A stretch of 64,000 nt of DNA from Nitrospira sp. (GTDB lineage: Bacteria; Nitrospirota; Nitrospiria; Nitrospirales; Nitrospiraceae): the NCBI GenBank assembly GCA_030653545.1, contig JAURZE010000026.1:62001-126000 (forward strand), written 5' to 3'. The notes beneath the pieces are model-generated. The model saw nothing but the letters and a program-made list of their open reading frames with translations, was not told the origin of the DNA and did not search any database. Positions 14,663 through 23,207 of the stretch are shown piece by piece. How positions within the stretch are numbered: position 1 is the stretch's first letter; every line of letters starts with the position of its first letter. Position numbers and translations under genes: made by a program.

Positions 14663-15706
14663 GTGAATATACAAGCCGAGCCGTTTCTTACCGCCTCAAT
14701 CCCCGGCATCGGCGGGGTGATGCGGGCGACCCACGAGGATTTTCAAGTCGAAGAGCGTCCGTTGTATCTCCCGTGCGGAGACGGCGAGCATCTGTATCTG
14801 AGCGTGACCAAGCGCGGATTGTCGACGCCGGATCTGGTGAAGAACTTTTCGTCGGTGTTGGGTGTGAAAGCGCAGGCGATCGGGGTCGCCGGATTGAAAG
14901 ATGCGCGCGCGGTGACGACCCAGATGGTCTCGGTCCAGGGTGTCGATCAAGACCGGATCTCCCGGCTGGCGATCGACGAGCAGGTGCTAAAGGTGGAGGT
15001 GCTGGGACGGCACCGCAATCGTTTGCGGACCGGCCATCATGCGGGGAACCGGTTTCGCCTGGTGGTTCGTGATGTGGCCTCGCATGCGGCAGAGTCGGTG
15101 CCGGCCATCCTCGCCGAGCTGGGACGCCGCGGCGTCCCGAATTACTTCGGTCCGCAGCGCCAGGGAAAACGCGGGGACAACCATGAAGTCGGCGCCGCCT
15201 TGCTGCAAGATGCCCGTCGACGCGAGAAGATGAGTCGGGCCAAACGGATGTGGTATTTGAACACGTACCAGTCCTATCTCTTCAATCTTATTCTGGCCAG
15301 GCGTATCGATCGGATCGATCAGGTGGCCGTCGGCGATTGGGCGATGAAGTCGCAGAACGGCGCCTGTTTTTTAGTCGAGGATGCGGAGAAAGAACAGATT
15401 CGCGCCGACTGTTTCGAGATCAGTCCGACAGGCATCTTGTTCGGCTCACGCGTGTCCTGGGCCGAAGGAGAGCCGGGCGTGATCGAACAAGCGGTCGTGG
15501 CTGAGGCGGGCACGACGCAGGAGGCGTTGGTTGCGGCAGCCAAAGACTGTGGTTTTCGCGGTGAACGACGGGCCCTGCGTGTTCCGCTGGCTGAATTGGA
15601 GTGGGCGCTCGACGGGACGGCACTCACCCTCACGTTTGCGCTGCCCCCTGGCGCCTACGCGACGAGTGTTTTGCGAGAGGTCATGAAACCGTCCGCCGGC
15701 CTTTGA
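14663..15706 (+). CDS. truD: tRNA pseudouridine(13) synthase TruD
   Basis: The 347-aa protein converts U13 of certain tRNAs to pseudouridine. It shows THEDFQVEERPLYLPCGDGE at the N-terminus, the catalytic motif GLKDARAVT with the nucleophile Asp80, GNRFRLVVRDV, RGVPNYFGPQRQGKRGDNHE, and the TruD insertion domain. The C-terminus PPGAYATSVLREVMKP is the family ending. Start is GTG 14663 with gatggtgaag upstream. Length matches the family. Confidence 0.95.
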   Translation: MNIQAEPFLTASIPGIGGVMRATHEDFQVEERPLYLPCGDGEHLYLSVTKRGLSTPDLVKNFSSVLGVKAQAIGVAGLKDARAVTTQMVSVQGVDQDRISRLAIDEQVLKVEVLGRHRNRLRTGHHAGNRFRLVVRDVASHAAESVPAILAELGRRGVPNYFGPQRQGKRGDNHEVGAALLQDARRREKMSRAKRMWYLNTYQSYLFNLILARRIDRIDQVAVGDWAMKSQNGACFLVEDAEKEQIRADCFEISPTGILFGSRVSWAEGEPGVIEQAVVAEAGTTQEALVAAAKDCGFRGERRALRVPLAELEWALDGTALTLTFALPPGAYATSVLREVMKPSAGL

Positions 15707-15803
15707 GCGACCCTGGTCGATCCTTCCTCGAACCCTCCCGGCTCTCCTGCCGATTCCGGTCTGGGGGGTGGTAGAATTAGGACATAGCAGCGGGGAGCGT
15801 TGG

Positions 15804-17048
15804 ATGACGACGGTTCAAGAAACGATCGTCCTGCGTGGCCACATTATCGATTCACTGATCCTGGCGAAGGTTCTGGATCTGATTCTGATGATGGGAGGTT
15901 CGTTTGACCTCGATCAGGTCGAGATCGGCCGCACCCGGGAGGATCAGTCGCAGGCGCAGATTATCGTACGGGCGCCGACGCTCGCCACGCTGAACCATAT
16001 CCTGCACGCGATTCAACCGCACGGCGCCGTGGTCGAGCGCGACTCCGACTGCATTCTGCAGCCGGCCCCAGCCGACGGCGTATTCCCCGACGAGTTTTAT
16101 TCCACCACCCATTTGCCGACCGAAGTGCGCCTGAACGGCACATGGCTCGAGGTCCAAAGGGTCGAGATGGACCTGGGCATTGCCGTAGATCAGCAACAGA
16201 TGACTGCCAGAACAGTTCCGATGGCCGATGTCCGTAAGGGAGATCGGATCGTTACCGGGCAGGCCGGCGTGCGCGTCATTCCGATGCAGCGGCCTCGCGA
16301 GCGCGATGTCTTTGCCTTCATGGAGTCCACGGTCTCCCCCGAACGTCCGCATAGCCACGTTATTGCCGATGTAGCCCGGCGGATGCAGCTGATTCGCGAC
16401 GAGCGGCGAGCGGGAAGCGGGCAGGCCAAGGTCCTGCTGGCCGGAGGGCCTGCGATCATTCATGCCGGCGGGCGGGATGCGCTGACGTGGTTGATCGAGG
16501 AAGGATTCATCCACGTGTTGTTCTGCGGCAATGCCTTGGCGGCGCACGATATGGAAGCCGATCTCTACGGAACCTCGTTAGGTTACGCGTTGACTGTCGG
16601 GCATGCGGTTCCGCACGGGCATGCGCATCATCTGCGAACCATCAACCGGATTCGAGCGATCGGCAGCATTCGGGGCGCCGTCGAATCCGGCGTGATCAAG
16701 CGCGGGATCATGGCGGCCTGCATCAGGGCCGGGGTTCACCTGGTGATGGCCGGCACGATCAGAGACGATGGCCCATTGCCCGGGGTCATCACCGATTCGA
16801 TGCAAGCGCAAGCGGCCATGCGGGAGGCGATTCCGGGAGTCGGGCTGGCGCTCCTGGTCGCCTCCACGCTGCATGCGGTGGCTACCGGTAATCTGCTGCC
16901 CGCCGCCGCGCCGACCGTCTGTGTCGACATCAATGCGTCGGTTCCCACGAAGCTCGCCGATCGAGGCAGTTTTCAAGCCGTCGGCCTGGTGATGGATGCG
17001 GCCTCTTTTCTCAACGAACTGGCCAGGCAGCTGGGGAGGTCCCTGTGA
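15804..17048 (+). CDS. Ornithine cyclodeaminase, TIGR00300/LOR-SDH type
   Basis: The 414-aa protein starts at ATG 15804, behind cggggagcg. The N-terminal 100 residues form the LOR/SDH-type domain (LRGHIIDSLILAKVLDLILM), and the C-terminal region carries a nucleotide-binding region (VLLAGGPAIIHAGGRDAL, CGNALAAHDMEADLYGTSLG). These match the TIGR00300 family, which in archaea and in the cyanobacterial AgrE/ArgZ fusion converts ornithine to proline. The stop codon overlaps the next gene by four bases. That next gene encodes the other half of the cyanobacterial fusion, so the pair probably catalyses arginine to ornithine to proline. Enzymatic activity is inferred from the family. Confidence 0.85.
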   Translation: MTTVQETIVLRGHIIDSLILAKVLDLILMMGGSFDLDQVEIGRTREDQSQAQIIVRAPTLATLNHILHAIQPHGAVVERDSDCILQPAPADGVFPDEFYSTTHLPTEVRLNGTWLEVQRVEMDLGIAVDQQQMTARTVPMADVRKGDRIVTGQAGVRVIPMQRPRERDVFAFMESTVSPERPHSHVIADVARRMQLIRDERRAGSGQAKVLLAGGPAIIHAGGRDALTWLIEEGFIHVLFCGNALAAHDMEADLYGTSLGYALTVGHAVPHGHAHHLRTINRIRAIGSIRGAVESGVIKRGIMAACIRAGVHLVMAGTIRDDGPLPGVITDSMQAQAAMREAIPGVGLALLVASTLHAVATGNLLPAAAPTVCVDINASVPTKLADRGSFQAVGLVMDAASFLNELARQLGRSL

Positions 17049-17845
17049 GCCGGCTGTTAGTCTGTCCTCCGGACTATTTCGACATCGAGTATGAGATCAA
17101 TCCCTGGATGCGGCGTTCAAACACGGTCGATCATGTCAGTGCCGTCACGCAGTGGCACGGTCTCATGCATGTTCTCGAGTGGGAAGTTGGCGCCGTGCTG
17201 GAGCGGATGCGTCCGGTGCCGGGGTTGCCGGACTTGGTGTTTACCGCCAATGCCGGTGTGGTCGTCGGCCGACGGGCGGTCGTCAGCCGGTTTCGCTATC
17301 CCGAGCGCCAACGGGAGGAAGCCTATTTCGAGGATTGGTTTCGCAGTGCCGGCTATGACGTGGTGACGTTGGAGCCCGAGTTCTTTTTCGAAGGTGCCGG
17401 GGACCTGCTGGGATTTTCCGATTGCTGGTTCGGAGGCTATCGCCAGCGATCGGACATACGGGTGTTCCCGCTGCTCAGCGACGTCTTTACGCGTGAGATC
17501 ATTCCCCTGGAACTCGTCGACGGACGGTTTTACCATCTCGATACGTGCTTCTGCCCTCTGTCAGGCGGCGAGCTGCTCTACTTTCCGGCGGCGTTCGATA
17601 CGGATGGACAGGAGGTCATCATAGAGCGGGTGCCCGAAGGGGCTCGTTTCGTTGTCCCTGAAAGCGAAGCGTTGAGATTTGCGTGCAATGCGGTGTGTGC
17701 GGGGAAACATGTGGTGTTGCCTGCAGGATGTTCCGAGACGGAACGGCAGCTCCAGTCCCGTGGATATCGAACGCACTCTCTGCCGCTGGACGAATTTATG
17801 AAGTCCGGCGGGTCGGCGAAGTGTTTGACGCTCGCGCTCGACTGA
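17045..17845 (+). CDS. Arginine dihydrolase/amidinotransferase-fold enzyme, ArgZ-like
   Basis: The 266-aa protein of the guanidino-group-modifying fold starts at GTG 17045, overlapping the upstream stop. Landmarks are DLVFTANAGVVVGRRAVVSR, EGAGDLLGFSDCWFGGY, the active-site HLDTCFCPLSGGELLYFPAA and the catalytic cysteine near the C-terminus in SGGSAKCLTLALD (Cys260). This matches the ArgZ/AgrE N-terminal domain, which releases ornithine, ammonia and CO2 from arginine; dimethylargininase and arginine deiminase are relatives. Its fusion partner in cyanobacteria is encoded by the upstream overlapping gene, here in inverted order. Confidence 0.85.
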   Translation: MSRLLVCPPDYFDIEYEINPWMRRSNTVDHVSAVTQWHGLMHVLEWEVGAVLERMRPVPGLPDLVFTANAGVVVGRRAVVSRFRYPERQREEAYFEDWFRSAGYDVVTLEPEFFFEGAGDLLGFSDCWFGGYRQRSDIRVFPLLSDVFTREIIPLELVDGRFYHLDTCFCPLSGGELLYFPAAFDTDGQEVIIERVPEGARFVVPESEALRFACNAVCAGKHVVLPAGCSETERQLQSRGYRTHSLPLDEFMKSGGSAKCLTLALD

Positions 17846-17861
17846 CTGCACCGCCGATATG

Positions 17862-18230
17862 TTATCGCTTTCTGAAAAAGAAGGCGGCATAGAGGCCTGC
17901 AATCGTCACGGTGGTCAGCTCGATGGTGAGCAACATGCGGCTGACGATCGCCTCGGAGGTCGGCGGGGAGAGGACACTGTGAAAGCCGAGGAATTCCGGA
18001 GGCTGACTCGGCGGGGTTTCCCAGGGAGGGAGCAACACGGCGACGATCAATGTGCCGACCATGCCATAGAGCACATTCAGATTCAATTGCTCCGGGGTTG
18101 TCGGCGGAGGGGTCGGGGCCTGGGACTGGACCGGCGAGGATGATGCGGTCGCCGCGAGTCGTTGTCCGCACTGGGTGCAGAAGCGATTGATCTCCGGCAG
18201 CGACTGGTGACAACTTGGACAAGTCTGCAT
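17862..18230 (-). CDS. Zinc-ribbon membrane protein
   Basis: About 122 aa. The N-terminus MQTCPSCHQSLPEINRFCTQ then CGQRL is a double-CxxC zinc ribbon. A Pro/Thr/Ser-rich linker leads to two hydrophobic segments (LYGMVGTLIVAVLLPPW and TIELTTVTIAGLYAAFFF), ending in a basic FRKR. An ATG at 18239 adds three residues. The ribbon probably faces the cytoplasm. No function is known; such small ribbon-TM proteins often serve as membrane adaptors. The gene is downstream of and convergent with the arginine genes. Confidence 0.75.
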   Translation of the reverse strand: MQTCPSCHQSLPEINRFCTQCGQRLAATASSSPVQSQAPTPPPTTPEQLNLNVLYGMVGTLIVAVLLPPWETPPSQPPEFLGFHSVLSPPTSEAIVSRMLLTIELTTVTIAGLYAAFFFRKR

Positions 18231-18332
18231 ACCCTGCATACTACGGCGAATCGGAGTTCTGCGTAAACCCGCGGGGCAAAGTATTTACGGGAGTAGGAAA
18301 TAGTATCGGATGTGTGTGCCGAAGGTATGTGC

Positions 18333-18357
18333 CGCGCTGCCGGTTCATGGCAGCGCG
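18333..18357 (-). terminator. Hairpin after the beta-barrel gene
   Basis: A perfect 9-bp stem CGCGCTGCC/GGCAGCGCG with a 7-base loop lies nine bases past the stop of the minus-strand gene at 18366. No U-tract follows, so it may act as a pause or RNA-stability element rather than a classical terminator. Confidence 0.45.
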
Positions 18358-18365
18358 ACGATGGC

Positions 18366-19097
18366 CTAGAAGTGGTAGTTGAGACCGAACGCGATAAAGT
18401 GCGGATTATAGTCAGCTTTGAATCCGAATCCGCCGGTACTGTTTCCGTCAAAGTTGAAACTAGCTCGACTATGTTTCCACTCGCCGAACGCGCTGAGATG
18501 CCGAGTAATGTAATATTCGAGGCCGGCTTTTGTGTTGAACCCGATGCTCGTTGAACTCTGAGAACCTTCGAATCCCGTTGCCGTTGTTTTGACGTTGGCC
18601 ATAAAGACGCCCATCCCGATTCCTAGATAGGGTTGCAATCTGGTCTTATGGTAGCGAAACATGAGATTGATGGGAACAAACGCGCGAACTCGAAAATAGT
18701 CTCCGGAAAGCGTGCCTTCCACGGTCCCTCCCGCGACTGGGCCAAAATCTTTCAGGGTGGCGCCGTTGGGGATTGTGATTCGGGTGTTCTGCTGTTTGAT
18801 ATGCGGAGTCGTCTGAAAAAACTCCGACTCGATACCAAACCAGCGAGCCCGCGGGAAATAGTAACCCACTTTCACCCCGATGAGGGCCGAACTCGCGAGT
18901 TCCCGGTCGGACATGGTTCCTGGCGGCGAGAAGTCCGTCAGCTCGACACCCTTGAGTGTGTTGCCTGCGAGTGTGGTTCCGATCTGTCCCCCGATGTAGG
19001 CTTCGGGATACGCGTAGGGCGTGGCGATAAGAAAGGACAAGAGGCCTGCCAAGAGGGCTCCTCCAAAGGTGTGTTTCGTATGCATTTGTTGCGTCAT
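18366..19097 (-). CDS. Outer-membrane beta-barrel protein
   Basis: The 243-aa protein has a signal peptide (GGALLAGLLSFLIATPYAY) and then alternating amphipathic strands: EAYIGGQIGTTLAG, LIGVKVGYYFPRARWFGIES, LQPYLGIGMGVFMANV, LEYYITRHLSAFGEWKHSRA. It ends FIAFGLNYHF, with the C-terminal Phe required for BAM-dependent barrel insertion. Size and layout fit the 8-stranded OmpA/OmpX-like barrels. The ATG at 19097 is preceded by GGAGGAAG. The gene stands alone; ligand and role are unknown. Confidence 0.88.
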   Translation of the reverse strand: MTQQMHTKHTFGGALLAGLLSFLIATPYAYPEAYIGGQIGTTLAGNTLKGVELTDFSPPGTMSDRELASSALIGVKVGYYFPRARWFGIESEFFQTTPHIKQQNTRITIPNGATLKDFGPVAGGTVEGTLSGDYFRVRAFVPINLMFRYHKTRLQPYLGIGMGVFMANVKTTATGFEGSQSSTSIGFNTKAGLEYYITRHLSAFGEWKHSRASFNFDGNSTGGFGFKADYNPHFIAFGLNYHF

Positions 19098-19270
19098 GGG
19101 CTTCCTCCGGCTACGTCTGCTCGTGTTCTATCCTATGTCTCTAGGGCCTTCCCGCGAAGGGTTTTCTCGAATTCGTCCACAGAGGGAGCAAGGCATGTGC
19201 CATCGTTCCTCGGGGGTCTAACGCTTCGGTTGCCCCTGGCTTGACAGATCTGAGAGCGCCGTTCCGTTCG

Positions 19271-19299
19271 TTGACTCCTAGCCAGGGGCTTCCTATAAT
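19271..19299 (+). promoter_or_regulatory. Sigma-70-type promoter of gpsA-larB
   Basis: TTGACT at 19271 and a perfect TATAAT at 19294 are separated by 17 bp. Transcription should start near 19306 and give a leader of about 55 bases before the gpsA ATG. Confidence 0.75.
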
Positions 19300-19360
19300 C
19301 CGCGCCGCTTGGTTGAGCGGTCTGTCGCGGCTTCCATTTTCACCATTGGATTGATCCGGA

Positions 19361-20380
19361 ATGCAGGAGATCAGATCACTCGGAGTCATTGGAGCCGGTG
19401 CTTGGGGGACCGCTCTGGCCAAACACCTGGCCGAGAAGGGGCTGGAGGTTCGCCTCTGGGCCTATGAACGCGATGTGGTCGATTCCATCAACGCGACACA
19501 GGAGAATCGAGTCTTTCTCCCGGGTGTTGCGCTCCCCCGGACGCTGACCGCGACTACGTCTCTGGCCGAGGCGATCGAGCAGCGTGACGGTGTTCTGTTT
19601 GTGGTCCCGTCCCATGTGACGAGACAGGTCCTGCGCAATCTGGCTTCCTGCCTGTCGCGTCCGATTCCGCTCATCAGTGCGACCAAAGGAGTGGAGGAAG
19701 ACAGCTCAAAGCTGATGACCCAGGTCATGGACGAGGTGCTCCCGGAATCCATGGAGCAATATCTAATGGCACTATCCGGGCCGAGCTTCGCCAGCGAACT
19801 CAGCGCCGGGAAGCCGACGGCGGTTTGTCTGGCCGGGCGAGACGCCCAGCTGGTAGCGCGGTTTCAAACTGCCTTGATGACACCGGCTTTGCGGGTCTAC
19901 GCCGATACCGATCTCATCGGATTGCAACTCGGCGGGGCGTTGAAGAATGTCATGGCGCTGGCCGCCGGAGTGGTCGACGGGTTGGACCTGGGGCACAATG
20001 CGCGCGCGGCTCTGATTACCCGCGGGCTCGCGGAGATCGTGCGATTGGGCGTGGCGATGGGGGCCGATCCGCGGACACTATATGGGCTCTCCGGTGTGGG
20101 CGATCTGGTATTGACCTGCACCGGTTCGCTCAGCCGGAACCATATGGTTGGGGTGCGATTGGGCCAGGGCGAATCCCTCGATGCTATTTTGGGTGGGATG
20201 CAGGCCGTGGCGGAAGGGGTCCGCACGGCTCGGGCGGCGCTGGGTTTGGCGCGGCGGCATCAGGTCGACATGCCGATTACGCAGGAGATCAATGCCGTGC
20301 TGTTCGAAGGAAAGTCCTGCCGGAAGGCGGTGAGTGATCTGATGGAGCGGGATGCGAAGCCGGAGAAAGGGCGGATATGA
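19361..20380 (+). CDS. gpsA: Glycerol-3-phosphate dehydrogenase (NAD(P)+)
   Basis: The 339-aa enzyme makes sn-glycerol 3-phosphate from dihydroxyacetone phosphate for phospholipid synthesis. The N-terminal Rossmann motif is GVIGAGAWGTALAKHLAEKG. Further landmarks are LISATKGVEEDSS, LSGPSFASELSAGKPT, QLGGALKNVMALAAGVVDG and LGHNARAALITRGLAEIVRL, which include the catalytic lysine region. YGLSGVGDLVLTCTGSLSRN is the substrate-site signature. Length is normal. A good -35/-10 pair lies upstream, and larB overlaps its end by four bases. Confidence 0.97.
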   Translation: MQEIRSLGVIGAGAWGTALAKHLAEKGLEVRLWAYERDVVDSINATQENRVFLPGVALPRTLTATTSLAEAIEQRDGVLFVVPSHVTRQVLRNLASCLSRPIPLISATKGVEEDSSKLMTQVMDEVLPESMEQYLMALSGPSFASELSAGKPTAVCLAGRDAQLVARFQTALMTPALRVYADTDLIGLQLGGALKNVMALAAGVVDGLDLGHNARAALITRGLAEIVRLGVAMGADPRTLYGLSGVGDLVLTCTGSLSRNHMVGVRLGQGESLDAILGGMQAVAEGVRTARAALGLARRHQVDMPITQEINAVLFEGKSCRKAVSDLMERDAKPEKGRI

Positions 20381-21150
20381 GTCCGGAGGGGATTGAGCAA
20401 CTGTTAACGGATGTACGAACCGGTCGGGTGACCGTTGCACGCGCGGTCCAGCGGTTGCGCAGCCTGCCGTTCGAAAACCTCGGCTTTGCCTCGCTGGATC
20501 ATCATCGGTCGCTCCGTCAGGGCTTTCCTGAAGTGCTGTTGTGCGAAGGCAAGACGGCGAAGCAGTCGGTCGCCATTGCCCGCGCGCTGATCAAGAAGGG
20601 CGGGCCGTTTCTGGCAACCCGGGCCGAGCCGTCCGTCGCCAAAGCCATCATGAAACTTGATCGCCGTGCCCGCTATCATGCCGATGCGCGCATCGTGGCG
20701 ATCAACAGCAAGCCTGCGCGGCGTGCAGGGCATATTCTTGTTCTGACCGCCGGGACCGCGGACGTGCCGGTGGCCGAGGAGGCGCGAGTGACGGCAGAGG
20801 TGATGGGCAGTCACGTCGAAACGCTGTACGACGTGGGCGTCGCGGGACTGCATCGGTTGTTAGGCCGGAAGGATCGGCTCTTTGAAGCGCGCGTGGCAAT
20901 CGTGGTGGCCGGGATGGATGGCGTGTTGCCAAGCGTGGTTGGAGGGTTGGTCGACTGTCCTGTCGTGGCGGTGCCGACGAGCCGGGGATACGGCGCAAGC
21001 TTCGGTGGCCTGGCCGCGTTGCTCACGATGCTGAATTCCTGCGCGGCCGGTGTCGGAGTAATGAATATCGATAACGGATTCGGGGCGGGGTGCCTCGCCC
21101 ATCGTATCAATCTGATGGGCAACTCCCCTCGTCTGCCGGCAGCTACTTGA
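20377..21150 (+). CDS. larB: Nickel pincer cofactor biosynthesis protein LarB
   Basis: The 257-aa protein carboxylates and hydrolyses nicotinic acid adenine dinucleotide, the first step of nickel-pincer nucleotide synthesis. The C-terminal half is PurE-like: TAGTADVPVAEEARVTAEVM, VAGMDGVLPSVVGGLVDCP, VAVPTSRGYGASFGGLAAL and GVMNIDNGFGAG. The N-terminal segment FENLGFASLDHHRSLRQGFP is the LarB-specific extension. ATG 20377 overlaps the gpsA stop. LarC is encoded 850 bp downstream in the same direction, but LarE and a LarA-type enzyme are not in the window. Confidence 0.93.
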   Translation: MSPEGIEQLLTDVRTGRVTVARAVQRLRSLPFENLGFASLDHHRSLRQGFPEVLLCEGKTAKQSVAIARALIKKGGPFLATRAEPSVAKAIMKLDRRARYHADARIVAINSKPARRAGHILVLTAGTADVPVAEEARVTAEVMGSHVETLYDVGVAGLHRLLGRKDRLFEARVAIVVAGMDGVLPSVVGGLVDCPVVAVPTSRGYGASFGGLAALLTMLNSCAAGVGVMNIDNGFGAGCLAHRINLMGNSPRLPAAT

Positions 21151-21742
21151 CGGTCAGTTCCCCGCGTTTAGGCCAGGCCACCATCATGGTGCGCAGCCCT
21201 TTCTCACTGTTCGCCAGCAACTTAATGCGGACTTCGTACGCATAGGCTCCCGGGCCAGCCAGTTGCTTCCGATGATCTTTCCCGTCCCAGGACAGGCGAA
21301 TCGGAAGCGTCGTTCGTGCTTCGCCGGGCTTGGTTGATTGCGGCTGAAGTGCCTGGCGATGCGTCAGAAAGCGCAACGATGTTTTCGAGGGGGAACTGAT
21401 CAGGGAGGAAACTTCAAGGACGGTCGCGCCGTTCAGCTCTTTCGGGAGCTGGACGTTCACGGAGAATTCCAAGAGCCCGTTGCCTGCCTCATAGGGCGTC
21501 GGCGCGATGTGCAAGTCCAGAATTTTGAGTTCCGGTTCCGGGCGCGGGACACGCGGGGGCTTTGTCTTGGCAAAGCCGTCGAGGGGAGCCAGCATGACGA
21601 GGCCGACGATGCAGCTCAGCATCAGGCCCGTCGTCGCGAAGCGCCCTTCGCGTCCTGGTGCCCGGCGGTCTCGCAAGGCTGGTTGTGCGCTGTCGGAAGT
21701 GTGTGAGTGGAAGGCGGCGGACTCAGAACAGTTGTTTATCAT
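21143..21742 (-). CDS. Membrane-anchored hypothetical protein with an Ig-like domain
   Basis: The 199-aa protein has about 40 polar residues followed by a membrane segment (LMLSCIVGLVMLAPLDGFA), a Pro-rich linker (KPPRVPRPEPELKI) and a strand-rich domain. LSWDGKDHRKQLAGPGAYAY then EVRIKLLA resembles the FlgD-type Ig fold, in which a W-x-G-x-D/N turn precedes Y-x-Y-x-V strands. The 3' end overlaps larB by eight bases in the convergent orientation. Start is uncertain: ATG 21742 or ATG 21622, which would leave a plain signal peptide. Function unknown. Confidence 0.65.
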   Translation of the reverse strand: MINNCSESAAFHSHTSDSAQPALRDRRAPGREGRFATTGLMLSCIVGLVMLAPLDGFAKTKPPRVPRPEPELKILDLHIAPTPYEAGNGLLEFSVNVQLPKELNGATVLEVSSLISSPSKTSLRFLTHRQALQPQSTKPGEARTTLPIRLSWDGKDHRKQLAGPGAYAYEVRIKLLANSEKGLRTMMVAWPKRGELTVK

Positions 21743-21995
21743 ATACGGGGGATAACATAGGCTCTGGGGGCTGTCAATGAAAGACCGCCAGGGTGCTCGA
21801 AAAGACCGCCCGCGTTGTTCCCCGCCTTTGCAGAAACGCTTCGCACGGGCAGGTCGCGTCGCGCGGAAGCCCGAGATACCGGAGCGTACGACTCATCTCT
21901 TCGCTTGCTGCGGCAACCCGAATGTAGCGATTGCCGTTGTGCGGCGCCTTGGGTAAGATGTGCGGCTTGTGACGATGTGTCGATAAGGAGCGGGA

Positions 21996-23207
21996 GTGGG
22001 ACGACGATTGCATTTCGATTGTTTCTCGGGCGTGAGCGGCGACATGGTGCTCGGCGCCCTGGTCGATGTCGGGCTCTCGCTGGCCACGCTGCGCACCGAA
22101 CTCAAACGACTCAAGTTGACCGGATATCGTCTTGAACAGCGGCAAGTGCATCGTGGCGCATTGCATGCGACCAAGATCACGGTTGCGATCCAACGCGGAT
22201 TCGATCGCCCGCTCACGCTTTCCCGCATTCAAAAGATTCTGGCCGCCAGCACGTTGCCGGCGGTCGTGAAAGAGCAGAGCCGGACGGTGTTCGACCATCT
22301 TGCGGCAGCCGAAGGGCTGGCCCATCGAGTCGCCACGCGCGATGTCCATTTTCATGAAGTCGGCGTCATCGATTCGTTTATCGATGTTGTCGGGGGAGTG
22401 TTGGGCTGTCATCTGCTCGGGGTCACGACGGTCACGGCTTCGGCGGTGAATGTCGGTGCCGGGACGATTCGAACGGCTCACGGGTTGCTCCCGGTTCCCG
22501 GACCGGCAGTCGCCGCGCTTGCGAAGGGCATTCCCATCTATTCTGAAGGGCCGCGCTGTGAGTTGGCGACCCCGACCGGGATGGCGCTGCTGCGTACGTT
22601 GGCGGCTTCGTTCGGGTCGATGCCTGTGCTCGAGTCCGCGCAAGTCGGGTATGGTGCCGGAGACGCTGATCCTGAGGGGTGGCCTAATGCGCTCCGGGTC
22701 TTTCTGGCCGATGAGACCGGGTCAAGCGGGCGGCCGACCGATCGAGTGGTGCAGATCGAAACGAATCTCGACGATCTCAATCCCCAAGCCTACGAACATG
22801 TGATGGCGCAGTTGTTTGCCGTCGGAGCGCTCGATGTGGCCTTGATCCCCGTCATTATGAAACGCAGCCGGCCCGGCGTCATCCTGAGTTGTCTCGCGCC
22901 GCGCGAACATACCGATGCGGTGATGGAAGTGGTGTTGCAGGAAACCACCGCGCTGGGTGTCCGGATTCAGGAGCTCGACCGGCAGGTGCTCCCGCGGCGG
23001 TTCATGACGGTGAAAGTGACGGGTGGATCGGTGCGGATGAAAATCGGTGAGGTCGGAGCCGGGTGGGAAAAAGCGGCACCGGAATATGTCGATTGTCAGA
23101 AGATTGCGGTTCGGATCGGACGCCCGTTGAAAGATGTCATGGATGAAGCGCGCGTCGCGTACTCTCGGGTGGCGCCGCGGAAGGGAAAGAAGGGGGCACG
23201 TTCGTGA
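21996..23207 (+). CDS. larC: Nickel pincer cofactor biosynthesis protein LarC
   Basis: The 403-aa protein inserts nickel into the pincer nucleotide (CTP-dependent nickel insertase in the family). GTG 21996 follows ataaggag. The signature LHFDCFSGVSGDMVLGALVD opens the protein. VHFHEVGVIDSFIDVVG, VNVGAGTIRTAHGLLPVPGP, and VQIETNLDDLNPQAYEHVMA with the metal-binding C-terminal domain follow. In some bacteria larC is split by a programmed frameshift; here it is one continuous frame. It overlaps the antiporter gene by four bases. Confidence 0.94.
   Translation: MGRRLHFDCFSGVSGDMVLGALVDVGLSLATLRTELKRLKLTGYRLEQRQVHRGALHATKITVAIQRGFDRPLTLSRIQKILAASTLPAVVKEQSRTVFDHLAAAEGLAHRVATRDVHFHEVGVIDSFIDVVGGVLGCHLLGVTTVTASAVNVGAGTIRTAHGLLPVPGPAVAALAKGIPIYSEGPRCELATPTGMALLRTLAASFGSMPVLESAQVGYGAGDADPEGWPNALRVFLADETGSSGRPTDRVVQIETNLDDLNPQAYEHVMAQLFAVGALDVALIPVIMKRSRPGVILSCLAPREHTDAVMEVVLQETTALGVRIQELDRQVLPRRFMTVKVTGGSVRMKIGEVGAGWEKAAPEYVDCQKIAVRIGRPLKDVMDEARVAYSRVAPRKGKKGARS

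Noticed and set aside
21774-22643. A 289-codon minus-strand open frame
   Set aside because: It is mostly antisense to larC, is Arg-rich and has no domain.
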